A stretch of 64,000 nt of DNA from AP-15 sp963733945. Its GTDB lineage: Bacteria; Pseudomonadota; Alphaproteobacteria; ATCC43930; CGMCC-115725. Of the stretch, positions 1-8,753 are shown in pieces. The stretch's first letter is position 1, and every line of letters starts with the position of its first letter. Both the position numbers and the translations under genes were made by a program. The stretch lies in contig CAVTFD010000037.1 of the NCBI GenBank assembly GCA_963733945.1, positions 98,233 through 162,232 on the forward strand, in the 5' to 3' direction. Under the pieces are notes generated by a model. The model did not search any database, had not been told where the DNA came from, and saw only the letters and a list, made by a program, of their open reading frames with translations.

Positions 1-1101
1 GACCGCGGCGGTCAGATCTTCTACGTCGCGCCACGGATCGCCGATCTCGACGAGGTCGCCCAGCGGCTGCGCGAGATCGCCCCAGAGATCAAATTCGCGA
101 TGGCGCACGGCCGCATGGCGCCCTCCGAACTCGAGGCGGTTATGACCGCGTTCGACGAGCGCAGTTATGATCTGCTGCTGTCGACCAACATCATCGAGTC
201 GGGCCTCGACATCCCGTCGGCCAATACATTGATCGTGCATCGCGCCGACATGTTCGGGCTGGCCCAGCTCTACCAGCTGCGCGGGCGCATCGGTCGAGCC
301 AAGGTCCGCGCCTATGCCTATCTGACCCTTCCGGAGCGCAAACAGCTCTCGGTGACGGCGCAGCGACGGCTCGAAGTCATGCAGACCTTGGACAATCTTG
401 GCGCCGGGTTTCAGCTGGCAAGCCACGACCTCGACATCCGCGGCGCCGGCAATCTGTTGGGTGACGAGCAGTCGGGACATATCCGCGAGGTCGGCATCGA
501 ACTCTATCAGCACATGCTCGAGGAAGCGGTTGCCGCCGCTCGCACCGAGGGCAGCGATGCGCCGGCAGTGGAAGAATGGAGCCCACAGATCACGATCGGC
601 ACGCCGGTGCTGATCCCGGAAGCCTATGTCGCCGACCTCGGCGTGCGCCTCGGGCTCTATCGGCGTATCGCGGCGTTGGCCGACCGGCGCGAGATCGACG
701 CCTTTGCCGCCGAACTGATCGACCGCTTCGGAGCCCTGCCGTCCGAGGTCGAGAACCTGCTGCAGATCATCGCGATCAAGCGCTGGTGCCGCGAGGCCGG
801 CGTCGAGCGCGTCGAGGCCGGTCCCAAAGGGGCGGTGATCACCCTACGCGACAACCGTTTCGGCAATCCTATCGGTCTCGTCGAGCTGATTCAGCGCAAT
901 GCCGGCAGCCTGAAGATCCGACCCGACCAAAAGATCGTCTATCTACGCAACTGGGACGACGAAAAGCAGCGCCTCGCCGGCGTCGCCCGCCTGCTTCAGG
1001 CCTTGGTCAAACTCGCCCGCGCAGCCCATCCCGAAAACGAGGCGGCATTGCCGCCGGCGACGCCGGAACTGGTCAAACCGCGCGCGGCAGCGCGGCGGTA
1101 G
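1..1101 (+). CDS. mfd: Transcription-repair coupling factor Mfd, C-terminal part
   Basis: The gene enters from the left edge; about 366 C-terminal residues are present out of a usual ~1150. Mfd is the cytosolic ATP-driven translocase that displaces stalled RNA polymerase and recruits UvrA. Visible are the last helicase motifs of RecA domain 2 (STNIIESGLDIP, then QLYQLRGRIGR), the following TRG-like segment (GAGFQLASHDLDIRGAGNLLG) and the C-terminal D7 domain. The reading frame is intact to the TAG stop. The next gene is convergent. Identification is secure; only the N-terminal two thirds lie outside the window. Confidence 0.97.
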   Translation, partial: DRGGQIFYVAPRIADLDEVAQRLREIAPEIKFAMAHGRMAPSELEAVMTAFDERSYDLLLSTNIIESGLDIPSANTLIVHRADMFGLAQLYQLRGRIGRAKVRAYAYLTLPERKQLSVTAQRRLEVMQTLDNLGAGFQLASHDLDIRGAGNLLGDEQSGHIREVGIELYQHMLEEAVAAARTEGSDAPAVEEWSPQITIGTPVLIPEAYVADLGVRLGLYRRIAALADRREIDAFAAELIDRFGALPSEVENLLQIIAIKRWCREAGVERVEAGPKGAVITLRDNRFGNPIGLVELIQRNAGSLKIRPDQKIVYLRNWDDEKQRLAGVARLLQALVKLARAAHPENEAALPPATPELVKPRAAARR

Positions 1102-1186
1102 ATTACGGCGCTGCCGCGAGGGTCCGGCGGCGGCACGAGATGCCGTCAGCGCAGCAAAGTGAAGAGAACCTCGCCAACGAAGTCTC

Positions 1187-1654
1187 TCATTTCCGCTCGG
1201 ACACGTGCTTCGCTCGTACAGGCCTCTGATGGATGATGGAGCGAGACAAGCGCCGGTTCAGTTGCTCGATCGCGGTCTGGTCCATGTACAAACCGACCCA
1301 GCCGTAACCGGGATGCGAAACAGCCAGATCTATTCCCGTCCCGTCCTGCTGCACCCACCAACGGCCGACGGTAGCCACATTTACGGCCGACCCTGGCGCA
1401 GGGTCGGCCACCGGGCGAGGCGGCTTCATGCCAGCACGCGTATCAGCCAATGTTATTATAAGTCTCTCTACTTCGGCCGTGTCCAGAACGACCGGAGGTG
1501 CGTTTGGAAGTTTAAGAGTAAGTTCTGTTTTCTGATCGTTCAGAGTCGATGTCGGCCCCGGTTTTGTCTGTGCCGACAAACAAGAGTTCGGAACGGATAT
1601 GGTCAACAAGACCGCCGATAGCGCGGCAAGGGATATAATGGAAGAACATTTCAT
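1187..1654 (-). CDS. Hypothetical secreted protein
   Basis: This 155-residue protein starts with a clear Sec signal peptide: MKCSS, a hydrophobic core, and a likely cut near CLSA-Q. The mature part is hydrophilic, with segments such as LTLKLPNAPPVVLDTAEVERLI and a C-terminal stretch rich in Gly and Trp (VGRWWVQQDGTGIDLAVSHPG). I recognise no family. It lies convergent to mfd, stands alone, and is followed upstream by a long gene-free stretch. The signal peptide supports a real periplasmic protein; the function is unknown. Confidence 0.6.
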   Translation of the reverse strand: MKCSSIISLAALSAVLLTISVPNSCLSAQTKPGPTSTLNDQKTELTLKLPNAPPVVLDTAEVERLIITLADTRAGMKPPRPVADPAPGSAVNVATVGRWWVQQDGTGIDLAVSHPGYGWVGLYMDQTAIEQLNRRLSRSIIHQRPVRAKHVSERK

Positions 1655-2093
1655 CGTTCAAATCCTGCCTGGAACGGAGCACATTTTGATTTAGGCCTCA
1701 TTCTGTGAGGTTGCATTGAGGTGGTCAAAGGCGCGCCCTACGACCCATAGGTCGCTCATGCCGCGCGATAATTGAGCGCTGGATGGATCACAAAGCCGGC
1801 CTGATTGACTCGGTAATCCGACAGCTCGACCTGGTTACCCCCACGGCCAAGGGCATCGCTGTCACTGTTAACGCCATGAATTCCTCCGTACACCAGAGTG
1901 TGTTAAAAATCAGCCACTCGCTTGGCGCGCTGTCAAGCTGTCCGAGCCGCCGCAGCGGCTTCTTCCAGTTCCCTTGAATTGCATCATCAGGCTATGGTCC
2001 CGTTCGGAGTTGCTCTGTGCGGGCGGCCCAAACGGGGCCCGGCGCTTTGCCGGTAGCCGTGCCAGCTAGCGCTCCTGCAAGGGAGGGGAAACG
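1655..2093. other. Gene-free stretch
   Basis: About 440 bases lie between the divergent secreted-protein gene and the DLH-like gene. A short plus-strand reading frame (1783-1977) has no ribosome-binding site and an unconvincing composition, so I do not call it. The last 20 bases hold an AGGGAGGGG-type ribosome-binding site for the gene at 2094. Nothing else is recognised. Confidence 0.5.
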
Positions 2094-3251
2094 ATGCCGG
2101 GACAGTGGATCAGCATCGCTACGGCCGATGGCAACACCAGCCGCGCCTACCTCGCAATTCCCGAGGCCCGGCATGGGCCGGGTCTTGTGCTGTTGGACGA
2201 GACCACCGCGCTGGAGATTGCCGATCATTATGCCGCGGAAGGTTACGTGGTGCTGTGCCCTGAGCAAATCGAGAGCGACATCTCGGCGACGATAGCGGCT
2301 TTGCGCGCACGCCCGGAATGCACAGGAAAGGTCAGCGTGCTCGGCTTCGGCCGCGGCGGCGGTATCGCCTTTCTTGCGGCAGCTGAGGGCGGCGTCGACG
2401 GCGCGGTCATTTATCACGGCGCCGGCATCACGAAGGCGCTCGATCCGGCTCCGCGCGTCGCCTGCCCGGTGGTCATGCACTTCGCCGAGAAAGATCCGGA
2501 CGTGCCGCCGGAGGCAGTCGCGCGGATCAAAGAGGCGTTTGTGGGTCGCCCCGAGGTCGCGCTCCATGTCTACCCCGGCACAATGCGCGGGTTCGACCGC
2601 AGAGACGGACCGGTTTGGGACCGCGGCGCCGCGGACATTGCACATTCACGCTCGATTGCGCTGCTACGCCGGGCGATGGGCCCGCATTATGACCTTGAAG
2701 CCTTATGGGAGGCGCACACGACCTACGAGTTCGGCACTCGCGACGTCGCGGCGACGATGCGGACGATGGTGTCGGATCCTTACGTCAACCATGTTCCGGT
2801 CATGACCGGCGGGGTCGGGGCGCGCGACCTCGCCCGCTTCTATGCCAACCACTTCATCCCGAAATTGCCCAAGGATACGCATCTGGTACCGATCTCGCGC
2901 ACGGTCGGCGCGGACCGCGTCGTCGACGAGATGCTGTTCTGCTTTACCCACGACACCGAGATCGACTTCATGCTGCCCGGGGTGCCGCCGACCGGGCGCT
3001 ATGTCGAGGTGCCGACCGTCGCCATCGTAAAATTCCGCGGCGACAAGCTCTATCACGAACACATCTATTGGGATCAGGCGAGCGTGCTGGTGCAGATCGG
3101 GCTGCTCGACCCCAAGGGTCTGCCGGTCGCCGGGATCGAAACCGCGAAAAAGCTCATCGACGAGACCCGCCCGTCGAACACCCTGATGAAACGCTGGCCC
3201 GAAAGTGCACCCCACGGCGGGGTCGGAACTGCAGCGGCGGATCGCCGTTAG
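2094..3251 (+). CDS. Dienelactone hydrolase-like / SnoaL-like fusion, catalytic residues lost
   Basis: This is a 385-residue two-domain protein. Residues ~1-195 match the alpha/beta fold of dienelactone hydrolases (EKDPDVP acid loop, typical C-terminal helices), which cleave enol-lactones in chlorocatechol degradation. Residues ~200-370 look like a SnoaL/NTF2-type domain. The nucleophile elbow, normally GxCxGG, reads GFGRGGG, so the cysteine is absent. The catalytic His loop, normally PGAGHGF, reads PGTMRGF, so the histidine is absent too. The first domain is therefore probably not a hydrolase by the usual mechanism. A strong ribosome-binding site precedes the ATG. The gene heads a co-directional group with the PPOX and EthD proteins. 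Confidence 0.8.
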   Translation: MPGQWISIATADGNTSRAYLAIPEARHGPGLVLLDETTALEIADHYAAEGYVVLCPEQIESDISATIAALRARPECTGKVSVLGFGRGGGIAFLAAAEGGVDGAVIYHGAGITKALDPAPRVACPVVMHFAEKDPDVPPEAVARIKEAFVGRPEVALHVYPGTMRGFDRRDGPVWDRGAADIAHSRSIALLRRAMGPHYDLEALWEAHTTYEFGTRDVAATMRTMVSDPYVNHVPVMTGGVGARDLARFYANHFIPKLPKDTHLVPISRTVGADRVVDEMLFCFTHDTEIDFMLPGVPPTGRYVEVPTVAIVKFRGDKLYHEHIYWDQASVLVQIGLLDPKGLPVAGIETAKKLIDETRPSNTLMKRWPESAPHGGVGTAAADRR

Positions 3252-3319
3252 GGACCAGAAGCGTTCGCCCCGGAGCAGGATTGGCCTGCGCTCGCTCAGT
3301 TTGAAAAGGAAATCGTCAG

Positions 3320-3718
3320 ATGGCAGCAAATCTCGACAACTATCTCGATCTTCTGCAGCAGAAAAAGGCGTTCGCCAGTCTCGCCACGATCATGCCCGAT
3401 GGCACCCCGCAGGTGACGCCGGTATGGTTCGACTACCACGGCGCGAGGGTTCGGGTGAATACCGCCAAGGGCCGGGTCAAGGCGCGCAACCTCAAACCCG
3501 GAGCGGCGGTGGCTCTGGCGATCATGGACCCCGACAACCCCTATCGCTACCTCCAGATCCGCGGCCGCGTCGCGAACGCGACCGAGACCGGCGCCGACGC
3601 TCACATCGACTCGCTCGCCAAGAAATATCTCGGCAAGGACAAGTATCCGTTTCGCCAGCCGGGCGAAGTACGCGTCATGTACGAGATCGAACCGGTCTCG
3701 GTTTCCGGCATGAGCTGA
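3320..3718 (+). CDS. PPOX-class flavin/F420-binding family protein
   Basis: The 132-residue protein has the split-barrel fold of the pyridoxamine 5'-phosphate oxidase superfamily. Diagnostic pieces are the N-terminal AFASLATIMPDGTPQVTPVWF strand pair and the YRYLQIRGRV strand. Relatives bind FMN, F420 or biliverdin and reduce small substrates; which cofactor this one uses cannot be read from the sequence. AAGGAAA lies upstream of the ATG. It sits between the DLH-like fusion and an EthD protein, which fits a small catabolic operon. Confidence 0.85.
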   Translation: MAANLDNYLDLLQQKKAFASLATIMPDGTPQVTPVWFDYHGARVRVNTAKGRVKARNLKPGAAVALAIMDPDNPYRYLQIRGRVANATETGADAHIDSLAKKYLGKDKYPFRQPGEVRVMYEIEPVSVSGMS

Positions 3719-3863
3719 GTGTCGCGGGGAACGGCGATGATGTGGCACGCGCTGCGCCTCGCTGGGGTGCGCCAGCCGATCCCCGGCTATGGCCGCCTGC
3801 TGACGCTGGTGTAGTCAGCAGACTTCGAACGATCCCCATCCAGCTGCTACCGAGGAGATCAAG

Positions 3864-4175
3864 ATGATCAAAGTGAGCGTGTTCTACCCCACCCAAAACG
3901 GCAGCAAGTTCGATATGGATTACTACTGCAAGAGCCACATACCCATGGTTCAGCAGAGATTGGGAGCGGCCTGCAAAGGCGTTGCCGTCGAACACGGCCT
4001 CTCCGCTGCGACACCCGGATCACGGCCCGCCTTTGTTGCAATGGGACATCTCTATTTCGATTCGGCAGAAGCATTTCAAGCTGCGTTCGGCCCGTATGCA
4101 CAGGAGATTATGGCAGACATTCCGAACTACACCGACATCCAGCCGACGATCCAGGTCAGCGAGGTGAAAGTCTAG
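3864..4175 (+). CDS. EthD-family protein
   Basis: The 103-residue protein has the ferredoxin-like alpha/beta fold of the EthD/dimeric alpha-beta barrel family, seen in the start MIKVSVFYPT, the FDMDYYCKSHIPMV segment and the C-terminal DIQPTIQVSEVKV. EthD relatives act as small accessory proteins or reductases in ether and aromatic catabolism. GAGGAGATC lies close before the ATG. Its stop faces the stop of the alpha/beta hydrolase on the other strand with only about 10 bases between. Confidence 0.88.
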   Translation: MIKVSVFYPTQNGSKFDMDYYCKSHIPMVQQRLGAACKGVAVEHGLSAATPGSRPAFVAMGHLYFDSAEAFQAAFGPYAQEIMADIPNYTDIQPTIQVSEVKV

Positions 4176-4184
4176 CCGGGGCAT

Positions 4185-5039
4185 TTATTGCTGCCCTGCA
4201 TGCTCCATGAAATGCAGGACATCGCTGTTGAATTGCGCAGGATCCTGCAGGAAGGAAAAGTGGCTGACCTGCGGCTGCAATAACAGGCCGCTATTGGGGA
4301 TCTGGCTGGCCATGAATTCGGTATTTTCGCGTTTGATAGCCTCATCGTGGTCGGCATCGACGATCCACGTCGGTACGGTGATGCCCCGCAGCTGCTCGGC
4401 AGTAATGTGGGGCTGGGTTGCCCACATTTGACTGATCTGCGCGAGGAATGGCTTATATTGATCGGGGGTCGGCGACAGTTTGCGGTATTCGGTCTCCCCC
4501 CGCGCGATATAGGCATTGAAAACGGGGCTTTTGGCGATGTCTGCCACGCCGCTGGGATCGGAGTTGGCGGCGAAGGCAAAAAGCTTGGTCAGGCGCTCGG
4601 GATGGTGGATCGCAATCTCCAAACCGAGAATGGCCCCGTCGCTCCAACCGACGATCGCGGCCTTGGGGATCTTGAGATAGTCCATCAGACCGATGACGTC
4701 GGAGGCCATCAGTTCGTAGCCGAAAAGCTCGGCGGTTCGCGTGCTTCGGCCATGGCCCCGGGTATCCATGACAATAACCTGATACCGTTTCATCAATGCC
4801 GGTACTTGGTTCCCCCAGTAATTTGAATTAGCCAGCCCGCCATGTAACAGGATTACCGGCGAACCATGCCCGAACACCGCGAACCAGATCTTGATCCCAT
4901 TGACCGGGGCATAGCCGGAGCGCGCTGCTGGCGGTAGGGTCGGTGTAGGCGGCAAGGTCAGCCATTGAGGCTCGGCGCCCGCGGAGCCGGTGATCGCGAC
5001 AGCCACGAGGAGGCAAAAGGCCGATAACAGCCGACGCAT
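4185..5039 (-). CDS. Secreted alpha/beta hydrolase
   Basis: This 284-residue hydrolase begins with a Sec signal peptide (MRRLLSAFCLLVAVAITGSAGA). I chose the ATG at 5039 because the longer frame upstream runs into the divergent SDR gene and has no leader character. The oxyanion loop is HGGLANSNYWG, the nucleophile elbow is GWSDGA with the serine present, the acid is in DADHDE and the histidine in VSHFSF, so the triad is complete. The substrate is unknown. It is divergent from the SDR gene at 5113 with a shared 73-base promoter region. Confidence 0.85.
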   Translation of the reverse strand: MRRLLSAFCLLVAVAITGSAGAEPQWLTLPPTPTLPPAARSGYAPVNGIKIWFAVFGHGSPVILLHGGLANSNYWGNQVPALMKRYQVIVMDTRGHGRSTRTAELFGYELMASDVIGLMDYLKIPKAAIVGWSDGAILGLEIAIHHPERLTKLFAFAANSDPSGVADIAKSPVFNAYIARGETEYRKLSPTPDQYKPFLAQISQMWATQPHITAEQLRGITVPTWIVDADHDEAIKRENTEFMASQIPNSGLLLQPQVSHFSFLQDPAQFNSDVLHFMEHAGQQ

Positions 5040-5112
5040 CGCAAATTCTCCCATACCGGTGGGTGATCGATATAGGATTTGAAAATAGCGATTTAAAAGC
5101 GAGGAGGGACGC

Positions 5113-5907
5113 ATGGGCCAGGTCGAGGGCAAGGTTGCCATCGTAACCGGTGGCGCATCGGGGATTGGCGCCGCCTGTGCGGCGACGCTCGCGCGCGAAG
5201 GCGCGAAGGTGGTGGTGACAGACCTGGACGACGCCCGCGGCCAGGCAGTGGTGGACGACATCGGCAAAGCCGGCGGCGCGGCGGCCTATCTTCATCAAGA
5301 CGTCAGTCTGGAGGAGAGCTGGCCTGATGTAATCGAAAGCACAAAGCGGCGCTTTGGACGTTTGGACGCGATGGTCGCCAATGCCGGGATCGGCATCCTG
5401 TGCAAGGCTGTCGAGATGTCCTTGGCCGACTGGCGGCGGCAGACCGCGGTGAATCTCGACGGCGTGTTCCTGTCAGTCAAGTACGCTGTTCCCGCGATGC
5501 AGGCCACCGGCGGCGGCTCCATCATCATCATGTCGTCGGTTGCCGGTCTCAGGGGATCCGGGGGTTTGGCCGGCTACTGCGCAACCAAGGGAGGCGTGCG
5601 CCTGTTCGCCAAGGCGGTCGCGATGGAGTGCGCGGCGGCCGGCGACGGCATCCGGGTCAATACGGTCCATCCCGGCGTCATCGATACCCCGATTTGGACA
5701 AAGATATCGGGATCCGCCGGCCGCAACGTGCCGATCGATCCCAATGAGGTGGCGAAAGCCGGGGTTCCGCTCGGCAGGGCTGGCCAGGCGCAAGACATCG
5801 CCAACGGCGTGCTGTTCCTCGCCTCCGACGCCTCCAGCCACATGACGGGCGCGGAACTGGTGATTGACGGCGGCATGACCGGCGGCACAAGACCGCGCTG
5901 GAGCTGA
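5113..5907 (+). CDS. SDR-family oxidoreductase
   Basis: This 264-residue classical short-chain dehydrogenase has the NAD(P)-binding TGGASGIG, the NAG motif, the catalytic Ser in SSVAG and the YCATK Tyr-Lys pair. D at VTDLDD favours NAD over NADP. The C-terminal VIDGGMTGG is typical. GAGGAGGGACGC precedes the ATG. It is followed by a class II aldolase gene and likely forms an operon with the cupin, hydrolase and CoA-transferase genes downstream. The substrate is not predictable. Confidence 0.92.
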   Translation: MGQVEGKVAIVTGGASGIGAACAATLAREGAKVVVTDLDDARGQAVVDDIGKAGGAAAYLHQDVSLEESWPDVIESTKRRFGRLDAMVANAGIGILCKAVEMSLADWRRQTAVNLDGVFLSVKYAVPAMQATGGGSIIIMSSVAGLRGSGGLAGYCATKGGVRLFAKAVAMECAAAGDGIRVNTVHPGVIDTPIWTKISGSAGRNVPIDPNEVAKAGVPLGRAGQAQDIANGVLFLASDASSHMTGAELVIDGGMTGGTRPRWS

Positions 5908-5981
5908 CATGGATGATCTGAGGGAAAGTGAACACCCGATGCTCGTCAATCGGTTCCGACGTTGAGGCCTGGGGTGATGGT

Positions 5982-6697
5982 ATGATGAGTTCGGTTGATG
6001 CCGAGTTGATCAGCGATCTCGTTGCCGCCAATCGTATCCTCGCCGCAGAGGGCGTGCTCGACGGCTTCGGCCATGTCAGCGCCAGGCACGACAAGGACCC
6101 AGGCCGCTTCTTGTTGGCGCGAAGCATGGCGCCGGCGCTGTCACCCGGCGATGTCATGGAATTCGATCTCGACAGCAACCCGATCGCGGGCCGACCGCCT
6201 ACCTCGAGCGTTTCATCCATGGCGAAATCTACCGGGCTCATCCCATGGTGCAGGCGGTCGTGCACAGCCACTCGCCGGCGGTGATCCCGTTCGGCGTCGT
6301 CGGCGTGGCGCTGCGGCCGATCTTCCATCTTGGCGGATTTCTCGGCGCCGGAGTGCCGGTGTTCGAGATCAGAGACGCCGGTGGCCCAGGCACCGACATG
6401 CTGATACGCACCGCCGGGCTCGGCGCGGCTCTGGCCAAGACACTCGGCAGCGCGCCGGTGGCGTTGCTGCGCGGGCATGGCAACGTGGTCGTCGGCCAAT
6501 CTGTCAAAGAGGCGGTTTTCCGCGGGATTTACACCGAGGTCAACGCTCGGCTTGAAAGCGAGGCGCTGCGCCTCGGGCAGGGACAAGTCGTGTTCCTCAA
6601 CGAGGCGGAAGCCAAAGCGGCGGCCGAAACTAATAGCGCGCAGATCGGCCGGCCCTGGGAGTTGTGGAAGGCCAAGGCGCTCGCAGAGAGTGCCTGA
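5982..6697 (+). CDS. Class II aldolase/adducin-family protein (frameshifted)
   Basis: The gene is split by a frame change near 6195. The first part (MSSVDAELISDLVAANRIL, then FGHVSARHD) joins in another frame to AHPMVQAVVHSHSPAVIPFG and LLRGHGNVVVG. These carry the zinc-binding His pair (HSH) and the later GHGN histidine of the family, which includes fuculose-phosphate aldolases and decarboxylases. Fused, the protein is about 238 residues, near the family norm. A single missing or extra base explains the break, so the gene may be intact in the organism. ATG at 5982 follows GGGGTGA. Confidence 0.8.
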
Positions 6698-6779
6698 GTG
6701 CAGTCTGTATGGGCGGGCGGGCTTGCAATATGCTGGCGCGTCCGTCGGAGATGAAACGGCTCACTGCGGGAGGATTGGG

Positions 6780-7868
6780 ATGACGCGCTCTTGGATCCAT
6801 TTCACGCGCGGCCGCTTTGTGCGGCAGGCGCGGGTCGGGCTCGGCGACCTGCGCGAGGAGCATCTGAGCCGGCAGGGCTTTGCCGGGCCGGCGGCGATGC
6901 TCTACCGCACCGATGGACCGAACGAGGTCGTGCGCTTCGAAGGCGACTACCGGCCACGGCAGATCGACAGCGCCGATGTCGTGGCGGCCGATGCCGGCGA
7001 CCCGCGCGGCGGATGGCAGACCTTGCTGTCGAACGACGATGTCGCGGTGGCGATCAGCCGGCGGCGGGAGGCGATGCCTTATTGCTATCGCGATATGACC
7101 GGCGACCTGCTCTATTTCGTGCATCGCGGCCACGGCGTCTTCGCCACCGAATTCGGACCACTTGCCTACGAGCCCGGCGACTGGGTGCTGCTGCCGAAGG
7201 GGACGACGTACCGCCATCTGCCCGAGGGCGGCGACAGCCTCCTTCTCGTCGTCGAGTCGCCGCAGCCGATCCGGCTCGCTGAGCATGATAATGTCGGCCG
7301 GCATACGCCGATCGACCCGACGATGCTTGAAGTCCCCGATCTTGCCGATTACGACCGACCGAAGCAGGACGAATACGAGGTGCGGCTCCGGCATACGGGC
7401 GGCCACAGCTCGATTTTCTACCGTAACGATCCGATGAAGGTGGTCGGCTGGAAGGGCGATCTGTTCCCGTTCAAGCTCAACGTGCGGAACATCCTGCCGA
7501 TCATGTCCGATCGGATCCATGTCCCGCCCTCGTCCTGGGTGACCTTCGAGGCGCCGGGTTTTGTCGTGCTGAGCATCGTGCCGATGCTCGCCGTCACCGA
7601 TCTCGAAGCCGAGGAATTGCCGAGCTATCACCGCAACATCGACATGGACGAAGTGATGCTGAGCCATGCCGACGAGGATCCGGGCGGGCGCCGGCCCGGC
7701 AGCTTCCGGCACACGCCGCAGGGCATCCTGCACGGCGCCGACGAGGCCACCCGCGCCGCCTTCCAGGCGCGGCGCAAACCCGGCATGCGCCGAACCGGCA
7801 CCTTGATCGGCGTCGACAGCTACCGGCCGCTAAGACCCGCTGCCGAATTCGTTCGGATCAGCGGCTGA
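6780..7868 (+). CDS. Homogentisate 1,2-dioxygenase-like cupin
   Basis: The 362-residue protein is a bicupin of the homogentisate dioxygenase family. The late block SYHRNIDMDEVM and the following FRHTPQGILHGAD correspond to the family region holding the Fe(II)-binding His and Glu residues. True homogentisate dioxygenases are ~430 residues, so this shorter form may act on another aromatic ring. I chose the ATG at 6780 because it follows GGGAGGATT; the longer upstream frame is shadow coding. It lies between the aldolase and isochorismatase-like genes in one orientation, fitting an aromatic ring-cleavage operon. Confidence 0.85.
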   Translation: MTRSWIHFTRGRFVRQARVGLGDLREEHLSRQGFAGPAAMLYRTDGPNEVVRFEGDYRPRQIDSADVVAADAGDPRGGWQTLLSNDDVAVAISRRREAMPYCYRDMTGDLLYFVHRGHGVFATEFGPLAYEPGDWVLLPKGTTYRHLPEGGDSLLLVVESPQPIRLAEHDNVGRHTPIDPTMLEVPDLADYDRPKQDEYEVRLRHTGGHSSIFYRNDPMKVVGWKGDLFPFKLNVRNILPIMSDRIHVPPSSWVTFEAPGFVVLSIVPMLAVTDLEAEELPSYHRNIDMDEVMLSHADEDPGGRRPGSFRHTPQGILHGADEATRAAFQARRKPGMRRTGTLIGVDSYRPLRPAAEFVRISG

Positions 7869-7904
7869 CTCGCAGGCGAGCCGAGAAAAAAGGAGGGATT
7901 GGCG

Positions 7905-8675
7905 ATGACCGAGCGGATCTGGGACAAGTTTCTGACCGAGCGCGATAAGGCGGTCTTTGCCGCCGGCGGGTTCGGCGCCCGCGCCGGGTTCGGGAAAAGG
8001 CCGGCGTTGCTGGTGATCGACGTCAATTGGGCGTTCTGCGGCGAGCGGCCGGAACCGATCCTCGAGTCGATCAAGCGCTGGCGCACTTCCTGCGGCGATG
8101 AGGCCTGGATCGCGCTCGATTACATCAAGTCGCTGATCGACGCGGCACATCGCAAAGGGTTGCCGGTCATCTACACCACCGGGGAGCGGCGGCCGGATAA
8201 TTGGGACGCCGGCAGCTGGCGGTGGAAGAGCACCCGTGGCGAGGAGGCCGGCGGCTCCACTCATGATGGGGTCGACGGCAACGAGATCGTTTCGATGATC
8301 GCGCCCGGCCCCACGGACATCGTCATCAGGAAGCAGAAGCCTTCGGGTTTTTTCGGAACGAGCCTTAGCTCCTTCCTCACCTTACTCGGCTGCGACAGCG
8401 TGATCGTCGTCGGCACGACCACCTCGGGCTGCGTGCGCGCCACCGTGGTCGACGCCTTCAGTCTCAATTATCGCGTGATCCTGGCCGAGGAGGGCTGCTT
8501 TGACCGCAGCCAGGCGAGCCACGCCGTCAGCCTCTGCGACATGCACGCCAAATACGCCGACGTTGTTCCGACGGCCGAAATCCTCTCCTACGTCGATCGA
8601 TTGCCCGCCGCGTTGTTCGATCTCCCGACAGGCAGCCGCGGTTCTGCACCGCCAATTCGAGAAGCGGCCGAATAA
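7905..8675 (+). CDS. Isochorismatase-like cysteine hydrolase
   Basis: The 256-residue protein belongs to the isochorismatase superfamily, with the triad visible as Asp in VIDVNWAF, Lys in IRKQKPSGFFG and Cys in TTTSGCVRATV. The closest characterised type is N-carbamoylsarcosine amidase or a related amidase; the substrate is not predictable. ATG at 7905 follows AAAGGAGGG at a good distance; a TTG six bases upstream overlaps that site and is rejected. It is co-directional with the dioxygenase-like gene. Confidence 0.9.
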   Translation: MTERIWDKFLTERDKAVFAAGGFGARAGFGKRPALLVIDVNWAFCGERPEPILESIKRWRTSCGDEAWIALDYIKSLIDAAHRKGLPVIYTTGERRPDNWDAGSWRWKSTRGEEAGGSTHDGVDGNEIVSMIAPGPTDIVIRKQKPSGFFGTSLSSFLTLLGCDSVIVVGTTTSGCVRATVVDAFSLNYRVILAEEGCFDRSQASHAVSLCDMHAKYADVVPTAEILSYVDRLPAALFDLPTGSRGSAPPIREAAE

Positions 8676-8753
8676 CATAACAGGGACAGTTCCTGCGCGC
8701 GCCGTCAGCCGGATACATTCGGCGAGCGCTCGGCCGCAGGAGGGTCGCCTACC

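Noticed and set aside
1783..1977. 64-residue plus-strand open frame
   Set aside because: No ribosome-binding site, ordinary non-coding composition, and no resemblance to a known protein; more likely chance.
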